DNA from: Przewalskia tangutica
Taxonomy: Eukaryota; Streptophyta; Magnoliopsida; Solanales; Solanaceae
Direction: 5' to 3'
Assembly: GCA_029844215.1 (NCBI GenBank)
Contig: CM056738.1
Coordinates: 75,012,093-75,076,092, forward strand
Length of the DNA stretch: 64,000 nt
The translations under genes were made by a program, and so were the position numbers. Below, piece after piece: positions 10,634 to 23,400 of the stretch (position 1 is its first letter; every line of letters starts with the position of its first letter). Below the pieces are notes generated by a model that did not search any database, had not been told where the DNA came from, and saw only the letters and a list, made by a program, of their open reading frames with translations.

Positions 10634-13360
10634 TCAGCAACTCCTAACATTGAGCAAGTCCAAACAATGTTGGAACTTGCTGTGTGGAACAGGCTTTGTG
10701 AACATATCAGCTGGGTTATCAGCAGTACCCACTTTGTTCACCTTGATTCTCTTCTCACTTCTCAGAAAATGATACCTCACATCAATGTGCTTAGTCCTCT
10801 CATGATGGACTTGATCCTTTGCTAAACAGGTTGCGAGATCGCCACAAGACATCGTGGCTCGATCTTAATGTAGACCCAGATCGCTGATCAATCCTTTCAA
10901 CCAGATTTCCTCCGATCGCTTCACGAATGACATGCTGTACGTAGTCGACAAAGTCACCAGAGTCGCAGTAGCTTTCCAACCGATAACCGAACCACCAAAA
11001 GTGAAAACATAATCGGTCATAGATCTTCATCACAACATCTCCAAAGATAGTCGAGTCCAAAACCCTGTCATCAAACACTCTGTATCACCTCCATAAATGA
11101 GACCAACATCAGACGTACCTTTGAGGTACCGAAAAATCCTCTTCACAGCTTGTCAATGCTCTTTGTCAGGCTTACTCATAAACCTGCTAACAACACTAAC
11201 AGACTGCGCAAGATCAGGTCTAGTGCAGACCATTGCATACATCAAGCTTCATACTGCACTAGCATAGGAAACTCGAGACATGTACTCCTTCTCCTCAGCT
11301 GATTTAGGTGCAAAAGCAACAGACAGATGTGCGTTTGCAGCACTGGGAGTATCTATAGGCTTTGCTGTAGACATGCCAAACCTTGACAAAATCTTCTGAA
11401 TGTAGCCCTTCTGTGACAAGAAGAGATTCCCTCTGCTTAGATCCCTATAGATCTCCATTCCCAGAATTTTTCGGGCTGCACCCAAATCCTTCATATCAAA
11501 TTCGGCACTGAGAAGATCCTTTAACTTCTGGATATCATACTTGTCCTTCGCAGCTATCAACATATCATCTACATACATGACCAAGTAAATCAAAGAACTG
11601 TTTGCTGACCTGTTATAGTATACACAACAATCATATGGACTTCTGTTGTAGCCAATCTCTATCATATAGACGTCGAACATTTTGTACCACTGCCTCGGAG
11701 ACTGCTTTAGCCCATACAATGAATTCTTCAACTTGCAAACATAGTCCTCCTTACCAGGAACCTAAAAACCATCTGGCTGAGTCATGTATAATTCCTCCTC
11801 AAACTCTCCATGTAGGAAAGCTGTCTTCACATCTAGTTGTTCAAGTTTCAGATTCTGATGTGCAACTATTACTAGTAGCACCCTGATGGAAGTGTGTCTG
11901 ACCACTAGTGAGAAAATCTCATTGTAGTGTACCCCCTCTCTCTGAGTGAACCCCCTAGCTACCACTCGAGTTTTATACTCGATACCCTCAACAAGTGTTC
12001 CTCCTCCCTTCTTCTTGTAGACCCACTTGCAAGTGACAACTTTTCTGTCTCGCGGTCGCTTAGCTAACTTCCAAGTCTGATTCTTATGGTGTGACTCCAT
12101 CTCCTCTCCCATAGCAGCAAGCCATTGGGAAGATTCAGTACATGTAAGTGCTTCTTTGTAAGTGGATGGCTCATGTGAGTTAGGATGTACTTCTTCAGCA
12201 ACCTGCAATGCATAAGCTATCATGTCTTCAAAACCATACCTTTTGGGCGGTATTCCATAATTTGCTCTCTTTGACCGATCAAGAGCCAAATTGTGCTGAT
12301 TTGCTACTGGTAATGAAGATCCTGATGATTTTACTTCTGACAGTGGATGTTGGACTTTATATGATGGTTTGGAGTGACTTGCTGCTCCACCTGTTTTCCA
12401 ACACTGCCACCAACAATAGACTTCACAGTAGGGTTAAACATAGAATTTTCATCAAAAACTACATTCCTGCTCAGTATAACCCTCTTCTCAGATAGGGACC
12501 ATATTATGTAACCTTTAACACCATTCCCATAACCCACAAACACTCCCCTTTTAGCTCGTGGTTCTAATTTACCCTTATTCACGTGATAATAAACATTGCA
12601 ACCAAAAGCTCTCTAGTCAGAGTAATCAGCAGGCTTACCAGACCACATCTCAAAAGGAGTTTTGAGATGTATACCTGTATGAGGTCCATGATTTATCAGA
12701 TAGCAAGCTGTACTAACCGCCTCTGCCCAGAATGTCCTAGTTAGTCCAACATTAGAGAGCATGCATCTATCTCTCTCTAGAAGTGTCTGATTCATGCGTT
12801 CTGCTACACCGTTTTGCTGTGGAGTCTCCCTGACTGTATGATATCAGCCTAGCAATCCCTTTTTTTCTGCAAAACTCATTGAACTCAGAACAACAAAATT
12901 CCAGACCATTATCAGTTCGCAGTCTTTTGATCTTCTTCCCTATTTGATTTTCCATTAATGTCTTCCACTGCTTGAAGTTCTTGAAAGCTTCACCTTTATG
13001 CTTCATAAAGAACACCCAAGTCATCCTTGAGAAATCATCAATAATTGTCATAAAATATTTGTGACCTCCTAGAGACTCCATCCGGGAAGGACCCCAACAA
13101 TCAGAATGGATGTAATCAAGTGTGTCTTTTGTTCTGTGTATTGCTTTGGGAAACTTGCTGCGATGTAATTTCCCGAATAAACATTGTTCACAAAACTTAT
13201 GGTCCTCGACCTTGTGACCACAAAGAAGATCTCCTTTTAAGAAGATCTCCTTTTGACAGAATTTGCATCCCTCTCTCGCTCATATGGACAAGCCTCATAT
13301 GCCATAACTTGATCAAGTTTTCTTCATCAACCTCTGAGGATGCAATAGCAAAAGAACAAA
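10634..13360 (-). pseudogene. Decayed copia pol, element A
   Basis: Domains on the - strand run from the right. A GAG-pre-integrase remnant at about 13170-13350 contains LWHMRLVH. The integrase at 12600-13081 has IIDDFSR, RTDNGLEF and a recognisable C-terminal domain at 12331-12582 (GVFVGYGNGVKGY). RT at 11249-12289 has YVDD at 11564-11575 and DVKTAFLHGEFEEELYM. RNase H lies at 10634-11240 and ends PADMFTKPVP. A 16 bp perfect tandem duplication at 13223-13254 shifts the frame near the zinc-binding region. Further stops and shifts are present near 12600, 11750 and 11080-11240. No gag, protease or 5' LTR is seen: the element stops at a CACTA-like end near 13361. Confidence 0.88.
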
Positions 13361-13361
13361 T

Positions 13362-13440
13362 ATGATACTTACAGGAACCGTCATCTTAGGGGTCAGATGA
13401 CGGTTTTTACCTGTCACCGTAGGGTGTTTTTCTTGTAGTG
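13362..13440 (-). mobile_element. CACTA-type transposon terminus (fragment)
   Basis: On the - strand the block begins CACTACAAGAAAAACACC, the usual terminal motif of plant CACTA (En/Spm) elements. A subterminal hairpin follows, CCGTCATCT...AGATGACGG. It lies exactly between the end of copia B's RNase H and the start of copia A's remnant. The other terminus was not found, so this is a fragment or the rest was lost. Confidence 0.65.
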
Positions 13441-15570
13441 ATTGCAACCTTCTCACAAACAAAGTGAATATCCATCTCAATATGCTTGGTTCGCTGATGC
13501 TGAATCGAGCTATGAGACAAGTAGACAACAAATATGTTATCACAGTAAACCAAAGATGCCTTACGTAAGGGACATTGAGGCTCAACAATGAGATTTCGGA
13601 GCTAACATAGCTCGACAACAACGTTCGCAACACCTCGATATTATGCTTCTGCACTCGAACGGTAAAACGTGATTTGTCGATTGGTAGACCATGATATAAT
13701 ATTATCCCCTAAAAATATGCAATAGTCTGACGTAGAACGATGGGTGTTCGGATAGCCTGCTCATTTTGTGTCTGTGTAAGAAAGCAACCTAGTCGGTGTG
13801 GATAGATATAAATGTAGTCCATAGTCAAGAGTGCCCTTAATGTACCGAATGATACACTTAAGAGCTGTAAAGTGAGGCTCTTTAGGAGCATGCATGAACA
13901 AACACACCTGCTAAACATCATATGCAATATCTGGATGAGTGAAGGTAAGATAGAAGAGCACTTGCGAGACTCCTGATCGCTGACCGGATCCCCTTCATTC
14001 ACACTGAGTTTGGACTTTGAGTCGTCAAGAATGGGCATGATCTTGTAGTTTGTCATTTTATCCCTTTAGACAATCTCCTCTGCATACTTACGCTGACACA
14101 AGAACATGGCATGTGCGGATCTGATCATTGATATCCCCAAAAAATAATTCTACTTACCCAAATCTGTCATAGCAAATTCGTACTTGAGCAGGGCAATGAT
14201 CTCGTGTATCAGAAGAAGTTGTCAGAATAATATCATCCACATATAAATGAAGGTAAGCCGTGTCAGTACCTCAATGAAAAATAAACAGAGAAGGACCCTA
14301 CCTATATGATATATGTAGCAAACCTCTCATACCAAGTCCTAGGGGCTTGTTTCAAACCATATAGTGACTTACGAAGACGACATACATAATGAAGAACCTC
14401 CAGATGCACAAAGTCAGACGGTTAATGCATATAAACGGTTTCTCTCAAATACCATGTAAGAAAGCATTTTTTACATCAAGCTAGTGAATAGGCCAATTTT
14501 TTCCCATAGTTATGCTCAACACTGTGCGAATGGTGGCTGGTTTGACCACCGGACTAAACATCTTACCACAATCAACTCCCTTCTGTTGATCAGTACCATT
14601 AGCCACAAGTCTTTCCTTATGGCGTTCAAGCTCTCCACTATCTCGGAATATGTGATGATTGAGTCACATACAAGGAATCACATTCACCCCTTCTGGTTTT
14701 ACAATAAGATCCCAAGTGTGTTGATTGATTAATGCATTAAACTCCTCACACATGGTTAACAAATCTTTTTAGTGCATTTTGTACTAGAGGTGAGGTGTCC
14801 GAGTCATCAAGGAATTCGTAATTAGTGGGATAGAATTGGTGGATGTTGGCAAAAGGGAAGACGTTCTTCTCAAACGTGACATGACGTGAGACTATGATTT
14901 TATATATGGACACATTATAACATAAGTACCCCAAATGATTTGACCGGAACCCTAAGAAGACACAGAGAGTGGGACAATATGCTAATTTGTGAGGGACGGT
15001 GGAGGCCAGATTCGAATAGCAAAGACAACCGAAAATCAGAAGATGATCATAGGTAGGGATCCGACGAAATAGAAACTCGGTAGGGATCCTATTTTGGAGC
15101 GTACAGGTAGGTAGTATATTAAGAAGGTATTCTGTCATTTTTAATGCATATACCCAAAAGTTGGGGGAAGAGATGCATGAAAAAGTAGGATACAAATCAT
15201 ATTGGTAATGATACGTAGAATTCATTCGACTTTACCATTTTGAGGGGAAGTATGGGGGCAGGAGAAATGAAATACCATGTTGTACAAAATTTATGAAAGA
15301 GAGAATTGTTAAATTCACGACCATTGTCACATTGAAATATTTTTATTTCTTTTTCAAATTGCGTTTTAACATATGTACGAAATTCAAGAAACTTGAAGTA
15401 GACCTGAGATTTAAAGTGGTGCGGATAGACCCATAGAAAGTGAGAAAAATCATCCAAGAATATTAAATAGTACTTATGACCCAATTTGCTAGTAATAGGA
15501 GAGGTCCATAAATCAGCATGAATAATATCAAAGGGAGAAAAATTAATACTCAAAGATGACGTAAGTGTAG
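13441..15570 (-). pseudogene. Decayed copia pol, element B (Retrofit-like)
   Basis: The integrase is at 14746-15553 (HADLWTSPI, FLDDFSHF, FQCDNGREF, FLGFRSNHLGY). A much-broken RT at about 13700-14480 has KSLYGLKQAPRTWY near 14330-14360. RNase H at 13441-13680 retains IQHQRTKHIEMDIHFV. The wording of integrase and RNase H matches the copia element at 45.5-48.8 kb more closely than copia A, so it belongs to that lineage. The C-terminus of RNase H is cut by the CACTA terminus. No LTRs or gag were identified. Confidence 0.82.
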
Positions 15571-16110
15571 TCAGATTCTTTATTAACTCTTCAGTTTATA
15601 TTCAGATTATCTTATATTTCAGCACAATTTAGTTTCAGTCGCCTTACATACTCGGTACATTATTTCGTACAAACATCCTTTTGCCTTGGGATGATGTGTT
15701 CATGCCCGCGGGTTCAGATAGGTTGTCGAGAGGATCGCAATTGTAGGATTTGTCGAGTATCAGCTTTTGCGGTAAGCTTCAAGTCATTTGGAGTTGCTAT
15801 GTCTAGTTTTATGTATTTACAGAATATCGATAGGCCAGACCCTATCCCGGCTATGATACAGTTGTGGTAAGCTCCAAATCATCATATTCCTGCTGCTGCA
15901 TACTAGATACTGCAACAACATTTATACATTTTCCTCTTTAACTTCTCTTTATTCACTCATGTCTTCATTCCAATGTAAATGTAGTTATTTTGAACAAGTG
16001 ACATTTTAATGTTCTCGCCTGATAACTCAATCTTACCTTTACTTTAGAGAGGGGTAGCGTTCCCCATTTTTGAGTTTCAATGAATAAGTTTGAATCAGAC
16101 GAAAGGTATT
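15571..16110 (+). repeat. Possible old gypsy LTR fragment
   Basis: The word 'gatgatgtgttcatgcccg' followed by 'cgggttcagatagg' resembles LTR sequence of solanaceous Tekay/Del elements. Boundaries and orientation are uncertain; 16110-16412 shows nothing recognisable. Confidence 0.35.
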
Positions 16111-16426
16111 TGTACTTGTAATAATGATTCATATACATCAGTTGATTTTTTTGTTATATTAGTAATTATTAAGTATCTCTATAACAAATAATCATTGCTT
16201 CTTTGCAGGTGTAAATGATCCACTAGCCATTCTAATGAAAATGTATATCAATCAAATTTACGTATAATTTCTATAAAATACTACTTTCCTTTAACAACTT
16301 CTTGATATGTATGGGATTATAAAGAGATGGAGGTTACATTTTCTTATAGACAAGACACAAACTTTAAGAGTGAGGAATTTGTAACCATGTCATCATTGAT
16401 TATGTTCACATTTAAGCTATGTATTG

Positions 16427-16661
16427 TTTTTCTTTTTGTCGAAATGCTTGTGGCACGCTTCTTTCAGTGCGCAAGAGTAAATCCCGATCGACAATAGCGC
16501 AAACGCACGTCGCTTAAACCACGCCACATGCCAGCCCAGGTGACAGCTCCGGCGAAGAGCGGTGTCATGCGCGTTACTGCAGGGTTTCAACTTGTACTGG
16601 CTCTCCCACACCACCCAACGATGAGATCCTCTGCGCAAGATCAACCTGCCAGCGCTTCGAT
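16427..16661 (-). mobile_element. SINE-like retroposon with TSD
   Basis: A GC-rich 235 bp block in AT-rich surroundings. On the - strand it ends in an A-rich tail (ACAAAAAGAAAAA). It is flanked by direct repeats, 16413-16426 and 16662-16675 (taaRctatgtattg, one mismatch). A box-B-like stretch (AGTTGAAACCCTGC) is visible, and the GTGGCGTGGTTTAA segment recurs in the retroposon at 20.1 kb. The small ORF here is not a gene. Confidence 0.65.
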
Positions 16662-16675
16662 TAAACTATGTATTG

Positions 16676-17385
16676 CTGAATTGTCATGAAATGCATAAGA
16701 AAATGTTAATACCAATTCGTTGATTGTGACAACTACAAACTATAATAGTGACCGAAGTAATTACAAATAATACTATTAAAAATGTTTCTTTCTTCCTTGA
16801 AAATAAATGATATTCTTTCAATTTCATTTGTAGCAATTTTTCTAAAACTGTGCTTTGCGATGTCATTAAATATTGATCATATAGGCTCATTATTCATTAG
16901 TTTGAGCTTGCACTTGTTTCTTTCAAATTTCGGATCACTCACTCTTTTTTTATTTCTTCCTTTGTCTGTTTTCTTGCCTTTTTCGATTATTCATTCTGGA
17001 TTTCTTTTTCTCTTTTATAGAGCTGCCCGCAGCTTTGATTTTTGGGGTCTCATCAGCTTCGAATGAAAGTGCAAATTCGGATAGATTCTAAAATTTAGTA
17101 TATCGTTTAATTTAAAAATGTATGAATTAATTAGCATGAAATGCACGTGCAACACCCTTTTTGGAAAACTAGTACATATAAATTATTGAATCCTCTTGAT
17201 TGATAGCCAAGTATATATATAATCATGTCTCAATTTAAGTGTCTTAATTTGATTGGACACGAAGTTTATAAAATATAGAGAGATGTTTTAATGTTGTGAT
17301 CTTAAATTAAAGATGTGTGTTCTCCTTTTAAATCTTGTGATATTAACTTACCATGTAGAGTGTTGAAATTGTAAATCTTAGTTAC
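16676..17385. other. Intergenic, no gene seen
   Basis: AT-rich. The 94-codon + strand ORF at 16782-17066 is hydrophobic and composition-driven, with no start context, neighbours or motif to support it. Confidence 0.5.
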
Positions 17386-18590
17386 TGTCACGATCCAAAC
17401 CGGAGGGCCACGACGGGCACCCGGATCTCATCCGCCGAGTACCCCAAATCATACCATCATCGTATAATCACAAAAAGAACGGACTACGCCAAAAAAGATT
17501 ATGAAAGCTCTTGACCAGAAAACTGACTTATACATATATACATGACCACGTCCAGGCCGATAAGGCCATATAAACCACTATCCACAGGACACCTGTCTAC
17601 AAGCGTCTAAAGAATATACGACATCAAAATATCATACCAAAACTAGACTACACCTCTGAACCAAATAGAGTGCTTCAACAGCTGAACCAGCAACCTACCA
17701 GCGTGAACCATCACTCTTTTTAACTGAACAGGTGGGCATGAAACGTAGCATCCCCCAACAAAAGGGACGTCAGTACGACTGATGTACTGAGTATGTTAGG
17801 CACAATGAATAACATGATAGAGATGTATCATAATCTGAAACAGGAACACATGACCAACAATAATTACCTCTGAGGGCCCTAATGAATATGTCTAAATGTT
17901 ATGCATGATGCAGTATGCACATACCTCGGCCTCACCGGGCAATCTTTCTTACCATAACAGCCTCTGGGGGCATCATTTCATTATCGGCCTCTATGGACAT
18001 AATCTTTCTAAATGTCATGCATGATGCAAATGCGGTATACATATATATATTGGCCACACAAGGACTCTTCCTGTCCATAATCGCATCTGTGGGCATCTGG
18101 TTATATCGGCCACACATGGGCATCGATTCATGTTGGCCTCTTTGGGTCTTTTGTGATAATCTGTACCAGCTGCAGGTGGTGTGTGTATATAACGACTTCC
18201 CTTTCCCCATATCCCCTACATATATACAATATTTACCATATAGTAAGGTGCGTAGCACAAGTGGTCATGATAATATATGAATGTAATGCAAATGAAAATG
18301 CATGAATGATAACACCATATTCCAATTTTAACAGGCGACATATTACCTTTGACGACACTGGGAGTATCATTATCATCTTTTTCATATGCCTCTTTAAGAA
18401 CTTAGAAACAATTTAGACATTCTTTCAACATATGAATCAATAACATGAATAATCATGAATTTCTAAAAGTAGAATAAATTATGGAGCAATACCACGATTA
18501 TATTTTGTACGCAGAACATGCCAAAAAAAAGAAGAATTTGTCTTAACGTACCTCGATTAATAACGGAACCAGCTCCTTTATACTAATTAC
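17386..18590 (-). repeat. Gypsy (Tekay-like) LTR fragment
   Basis: Begins TGTCACGATCC, the same edge type as the chromovirus LTRs at 35659 and 42718 (TGTCACGACC), and shows the same style of degenerate internal repeats ('cggcctc...gggca' units at 17930-18150). No internal gag or pol adjoins it, so it is a solo or truncated LTR. The right end is approximate. Confidence 0.6.
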
Positions 18591-18982
18591 CTATTGGGAA
18601 GTTGTTTGAATAATATTTGGAGAACATTTTATTCAACCCACTGCTGGACGTCTTTTCTTCCAAGGCAAAGTGAAAATTTTAACTAAAATAAAATGGCAAG
18701 GATTTGCTACTGTTTCAAACCTCTGTTTTTCTTTTGCAACACCAAAATAAGAAAAAAAAGATTTCATTTGTTGTCTACCATCTCAATGTAACAAGAGTAG
18801 AAAATATTTGGAATTCCTATGGTCCAACGCCTAGGGTCCTAATGTTCTTCTTTCTTATTTTTTTGTCTCAAGGGTTGTTGGGTATAAAAATGAAAAAGGA
18901 AAGTATGGATGTAGTACAGAAAGCAAAAGTAATCAATGCTTTCTATATATCTAGCAGCCGAAAATATCCAAGTACCATGTTG

Positions 18983-19300
18983 TTGTTTTTTTTTTATAAC
19001 CCAGGTTTTCAGGCTTGCACCTGACTACTTCACTGGTATTACTCAGACGTCCTGAAGGTAATATCACCAGTCCTTCAACACTATCATCAGGTAAATCACC
19101 AGTCCTTCAACACTATCACCAGGTAAATCGCGGGATGTGCTCATGTGGTCAAGTTTCTGGAAACATACCACTGATCAATGAGACAAGGTCCAATTCCCCA
19201 ACATGTAGAATTTTTCGTCTTGCGGAAATCGAACATCTGCCCACGCCAGAAATACTTTATAGCGCTTCGCACTTTTGCCACTGGACTATGCCCCGGAGGA
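18983..19300 (-). mobile_element. tRNA-derived SINE with 14 bp TSD
   Basis: Flanked by a perfect direct repeat, caagtaccatgttg, at 18969-18982 and 19301-19314. On the - strand the body starts with a Pol III A box (TAGTCCAGTGGCA) and, about 45 bp on, a B box (GTTCGATTTCC). It ends in a poly-A stretch ahead of the TSD. Inside, a ~32 bp unit ('atcaccagtccttcaacact' core) is duplicated at about 19059-19124. This is the clearest SINE in the window. Confidence 0.85.
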
Positions 19301-19314
19301 CAAGTACCATGTTG

Positions 19315-20079
19315 CTTTCATTTGGCAAAAAAGGCGGTGGCCTTATCCCTGGCCACTTATGTGGCAACGTGTCACTTAATTTTTAATTAAATTACCTGTC
19401 TCCGTATAATTTATCAATTATACACATAAATAATTTTAGATCTCAATCCATTTAAATCATAAAAATTCATAATACATTCGTATACTCGATGTCATAATTT
19501 GTAATATGACATTAGTCGATCACCTCTTTTAGGGATATACAATTATTATTATTAATCTCCATCGTCACACTTGTTGCATCCAAAATTATTTCGGGATTGC
19601 ACTCCTTGTATACTATTTTTCTTATTAGCATACGTAAATATAATAAAAAAATTCCAACACTCGGATCCATTTTTCTTCGTTTACATGCTCAAATTATTGT
19701 TCAAAATTACGAATCGTTACTGATACTAAATATAGAAAAAGACACTATTTTTTAGATTGAAAGTATATATGTATTTACTCTGTGCAATTTTACATTTTTA
19801 GAATTTTCTTGTTAAAATTACTAATTTCCTCACTGATCATGACACTCCTTAAATTCCCACATAGATTCAGTAAGAGTGTTGAATATACAGAAACTTAATT
19901 AGGGAGAGACTTCCACATGCACCACTCAAGTCAACACAAAACTACAGAGAAACCAAATTGAGGGTTTATCTAATTAAAGACACCTCAACCACCCCACGCG
20001 TAAAAGAAATTTCAAAAACATTAAAGATTGTCTACGCATGAGCTGTTTGTTGACTGAAGCGAATCATGGCCATTCTTTT
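19315..20079. other. Intergenic, no gene seen
   Basis: AT-rich spacer upstream of the receptor-like gene; no ORF or recognisable repeat edge. Confidence 0.5.
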
Positions 20080-20230
20080 TGAGTCTTGAGAAACCCGAAT
20101 CGACGCAATAGTTTAAACCACGCCACCAATTAACCACACTTAGTACACATGTGATGCATCAACCGTTAAGATTTATGCAGGATCGAACTCGTGGCCCCGC
20201 ACTTCATCATCTTCTAACTTCTGGCTACCT
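20080..20230 (-). mobile_element. Probable SINE
   Basis: On the - strand it shows a box-B-like GAGTTCGATCCTGC and further on GTGGCGTGGTTTAA...ATTG.GTCGAT, both shared with the retroposon at 16.43-16.66 kb. No TSD was found. It lies about 250-400 bp upstream of the receptor-like gene start. Confidence 0.5.
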
Positions 20231-20434
20231 CACTTTGTTTTGACAAAGACGGGATTCGGTCTTGACAGAGTCAAGTCACATTTTAATTATAAAATGGCTT
20301 GGATTGGTATTAGTCTGAATACGGTAAAATTGGTCTTGACATTTGATATTGCAAGTGGAGCTGTTGTATTATAAGTTGCCTTCAATTTTCTTTAAGATTT
20401 CCTCCCATGTGCCTCTAAAGCAAAATTACGTTCT

Positions 20435-20442
20435 TATAAAAG
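20435..20442 (+). promoter_or_regulatory. TATA box of receptor-like gene
   Basis: TATAAAAG, 41 bp before the ATG at 20483. Transcription would start roughly 15-25 bp before the ATG, giving a very short 5' leader. Confidence 0.55.
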
Positions 20443-20482
20443 GAAACTTATCGTCCATTCATTTCCATATTGCCTAATCACT

Positions 20483-23400
20483 ATGAAAATATCACTCCTG
20501 CTACATCTTTCATTCCTCACCATCCTGGTGGTACTTCTTATTGGTTCTAATTATATTTCCCCAACATATGGCCAATGTTTGGGGGATCAAAAGGCCTTGT
20601 TGATTAAATTCAAGACTGGCCTTAAATTCGACTCTTCTCTGTCAACCAAACTAGTCAGGTGGGATCAAAACACCGACTGCTGCCTGTGGCCAGGTGCAAG
20701 TTGTGATGAGGAAGGTCATGTGGTCGTTCTGGAGTTGGACCACGAAGCTATTTCTGGGGGAATTGATAGCTCAAGCAGTCTCTTCGATCTTCAACATCTT
20801 GAGAAGCTCAATCTGGCTTATAATAAGCTAACCTATGTCCCAATACCAACAGAAATTTATAGGCTCGCGAACTTGACGTACCTGAATTTGTCATATGCTG
20901 GTTTTGACGGGCAGATTCCAACGGAATTGTCTAGATTAACAGGGTTAGTGATTATTGAGTATTGACCTTTCTAGTGGGATTTTAAAGCTTGAGAGCCCTG
21001 ATCTGAAAGAACTGGTTAGGAACCTAGCAAATCTTAGAGAACTTTACCTTGATTTCGTGAATATTTCATTGAAGGGGAGTGAGTGGTGCTCGGCATTATC
21101 TTCATCTCTACCTCAATTGAGAGTCTTGACAAAATGATACACTGTAACATTTCAGGCCCTCTTGATCCTGTACTTCTAAATCTTTGTTTCCTTTCAGTCA
21201 TTCGTCTCGCTTATAACGATTTGTCCATTATGTTAGGTGAAGTTCCCAGTAAAATCTTTCATGTACCAACTCTACAGGAGCTTGATTTATCATTTAATCA
21301 AAACCTTACCGGCACTTTACCTGAATTTCTACAGAAAAGTGTGTTACGGGAGGTAGTGCTTCGTTGGACAAGTTTCACCGGTTCACTTCCAGGTTCAATT
21401 GCTAACCTTAGCACTTCGTCCCAACTTGACTTGGGGTATTGCAATTTCGGTGGACCTATTCCATCAGCAATGGGAAATGTCACGAACCTATTCATTTTAG
21501 ACTTGTCAGACAATGAAAACCTTATTGGCACTTTACCTGAATTTCCACAAAAAAGTGCATTAAGGGAGGTGCTGCTTAGCGAAACGGGATTCACCGGCTC
21601 GCTTCCGGATTCAATTGCTAACCTTCAAAAATTGACCCGGCTCGATTTAAGAAGTTGCAATTTCAGTGGACGTATTCCATCAAAAATGGGAAATCTCACG
21701 GACCTAGTTTATCTAGACTTGTCATACAACAGCTTTACTGGCTCAATCCCACTCTTTCATAAGGCAAAGAATCTCAATCGCATAGACCTTTCTAATAACA
21801 ATGGTCCACTTTCTTCTGCTCAAACTCAGTTAGCAGTTCTCCTTTCCCTCCCGTCATTGCAATTCCTTAGTTTTCAGAACAGTCATTTAAGCGGAGAAGT
21901 CCATGAATTTTCGAATGCATCCTCCTCCGTTCTGAAAACACTTGATTTGAGCAATAACCATCTAAATGGATCGATTCCGCAGTCTATCTTTAAACTTAGA
22001 AGGCTTTCCCACCTCTCACTTTCATCCAACTCCTTCAGTGGAACTATAAATCTCAGAGCGATCAAGGGACTTCCTATGCTAACCACCCTTGACCTTTCTT
22101 ACAACAACTTGAGAATTGATGTACAGGGTAGTAATTCGACCTCATTTCCCTTTCCCCAGTTGGAAGTACTGAACTTGTTAGCATGTCGGTTGGAAAAGTT
22201 TCCAGAGCTTAGAAACCAGTCAAGGATGTTCTATTTAGACCTTTCAGTTAACAACATCAAAGGAGAAATACCCAATTGGGTCTGGAGAGTAGGAAATGGA
22301 GCTTTAATTTATCAGAATGTTTCTTGCAATCTCCTCGAATCTCTGGAAAAATCTTACAACATGTCCACCAGCCTACAAGTCATTGACTTGCATTCCCAAT
22401 GGCGATCCACCCATCCTACCTACTTCTCTGAGTTACTTTTCAATTGCCAATAATAAACTAACAGGATCAATACCCTCTTCCATATGCAATCTACATCACC
22501 TTCAATTTATTGACATGTCAAATAACTCTATATACAACAAAATACCTCCATGTCTATTCCAAAAGGCTGACCATCTCGTAGTGTTGAATTTAGGGAGGAA
22601 CAAACTAAGTGGCATCATTCCTGATACATTTCCACTGAATTGCAATTTGAGAACTTTGGACCTCAACAGTAATATCCTAGAAGGGAAGTTCCCAAGATCC
22701 CTGCAAGGATGCGTATTTCTTGAGGTCTTGGATATTGGAAATAACAAGATTAGAAATACATTCCCATGCATGTTGAAGAAACTTTCCAATTTGCATGTTC
22801 TAGTCTTGAGGTCGAACATGTTCCATGGGAATCTCTATTGTCCTATAGCTAATAATCAAACCTGGTCAAAGCTTCAAATTATAGATCTTTCAGCCAACAA
22901 TTTCAGCGGAGATCTACCACCACAGTACTTCTCAAGTTGGCAAGGCATGATGTTGAGCAGCAGTCCACATCAAGTTGGAGCCAAGAACTTGCAAGTTCAA
23001 CTCCAAGCGGTTGGCATATACTATAAAGTTAGAATAACTTTAACTCTCAAAAGTCAGCTAATGGAGATTGAGAATATTCTTCAAGTTTTTACATCCATTG
23101 ATTTCTCTTGCAACAACCTTCAAGGAGAGATACCGGAGGTATTGGGAGATCTCAAATCGCTTTACCTTCTTAATTTATCACACAATGCTTTGACAGGAAG
23201 AATACCAAAGGCCCTTGGAAAGTTGACTCAACTTGGATCCTTAGATCTTTCTCTGAACCAGTTAGGTGGGAGAATTCCAGACGAGCTTGCAGGTCTCACA
23301 TTCCTTTCTTTCTTGAACCAATCTTTTAATCAACTTTCTGGTAGGATTCCAAGAGGCAACCAACTTCAGACGTTCTTAGAGAATTCCTTTGAAGGGAACA

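Noticed and set aside
17915..18280. 121-codon and antisense 108-codon ORFs
   Set aside because: They fall on degenerate repeats of a gypsy LTR fragment; the hydrophobic residues follow from the base composition.
19200..19300. Possible tRNA gene from A and B boxes
   Set aside because: No tRNA cloverleaf can be traced, and the TSD plus poly-A tail mark a SINE.
19015..19390. ORFs of 123 and 70 codons
   Set aside because: They run through a SINE with A/B boxes and TSD.
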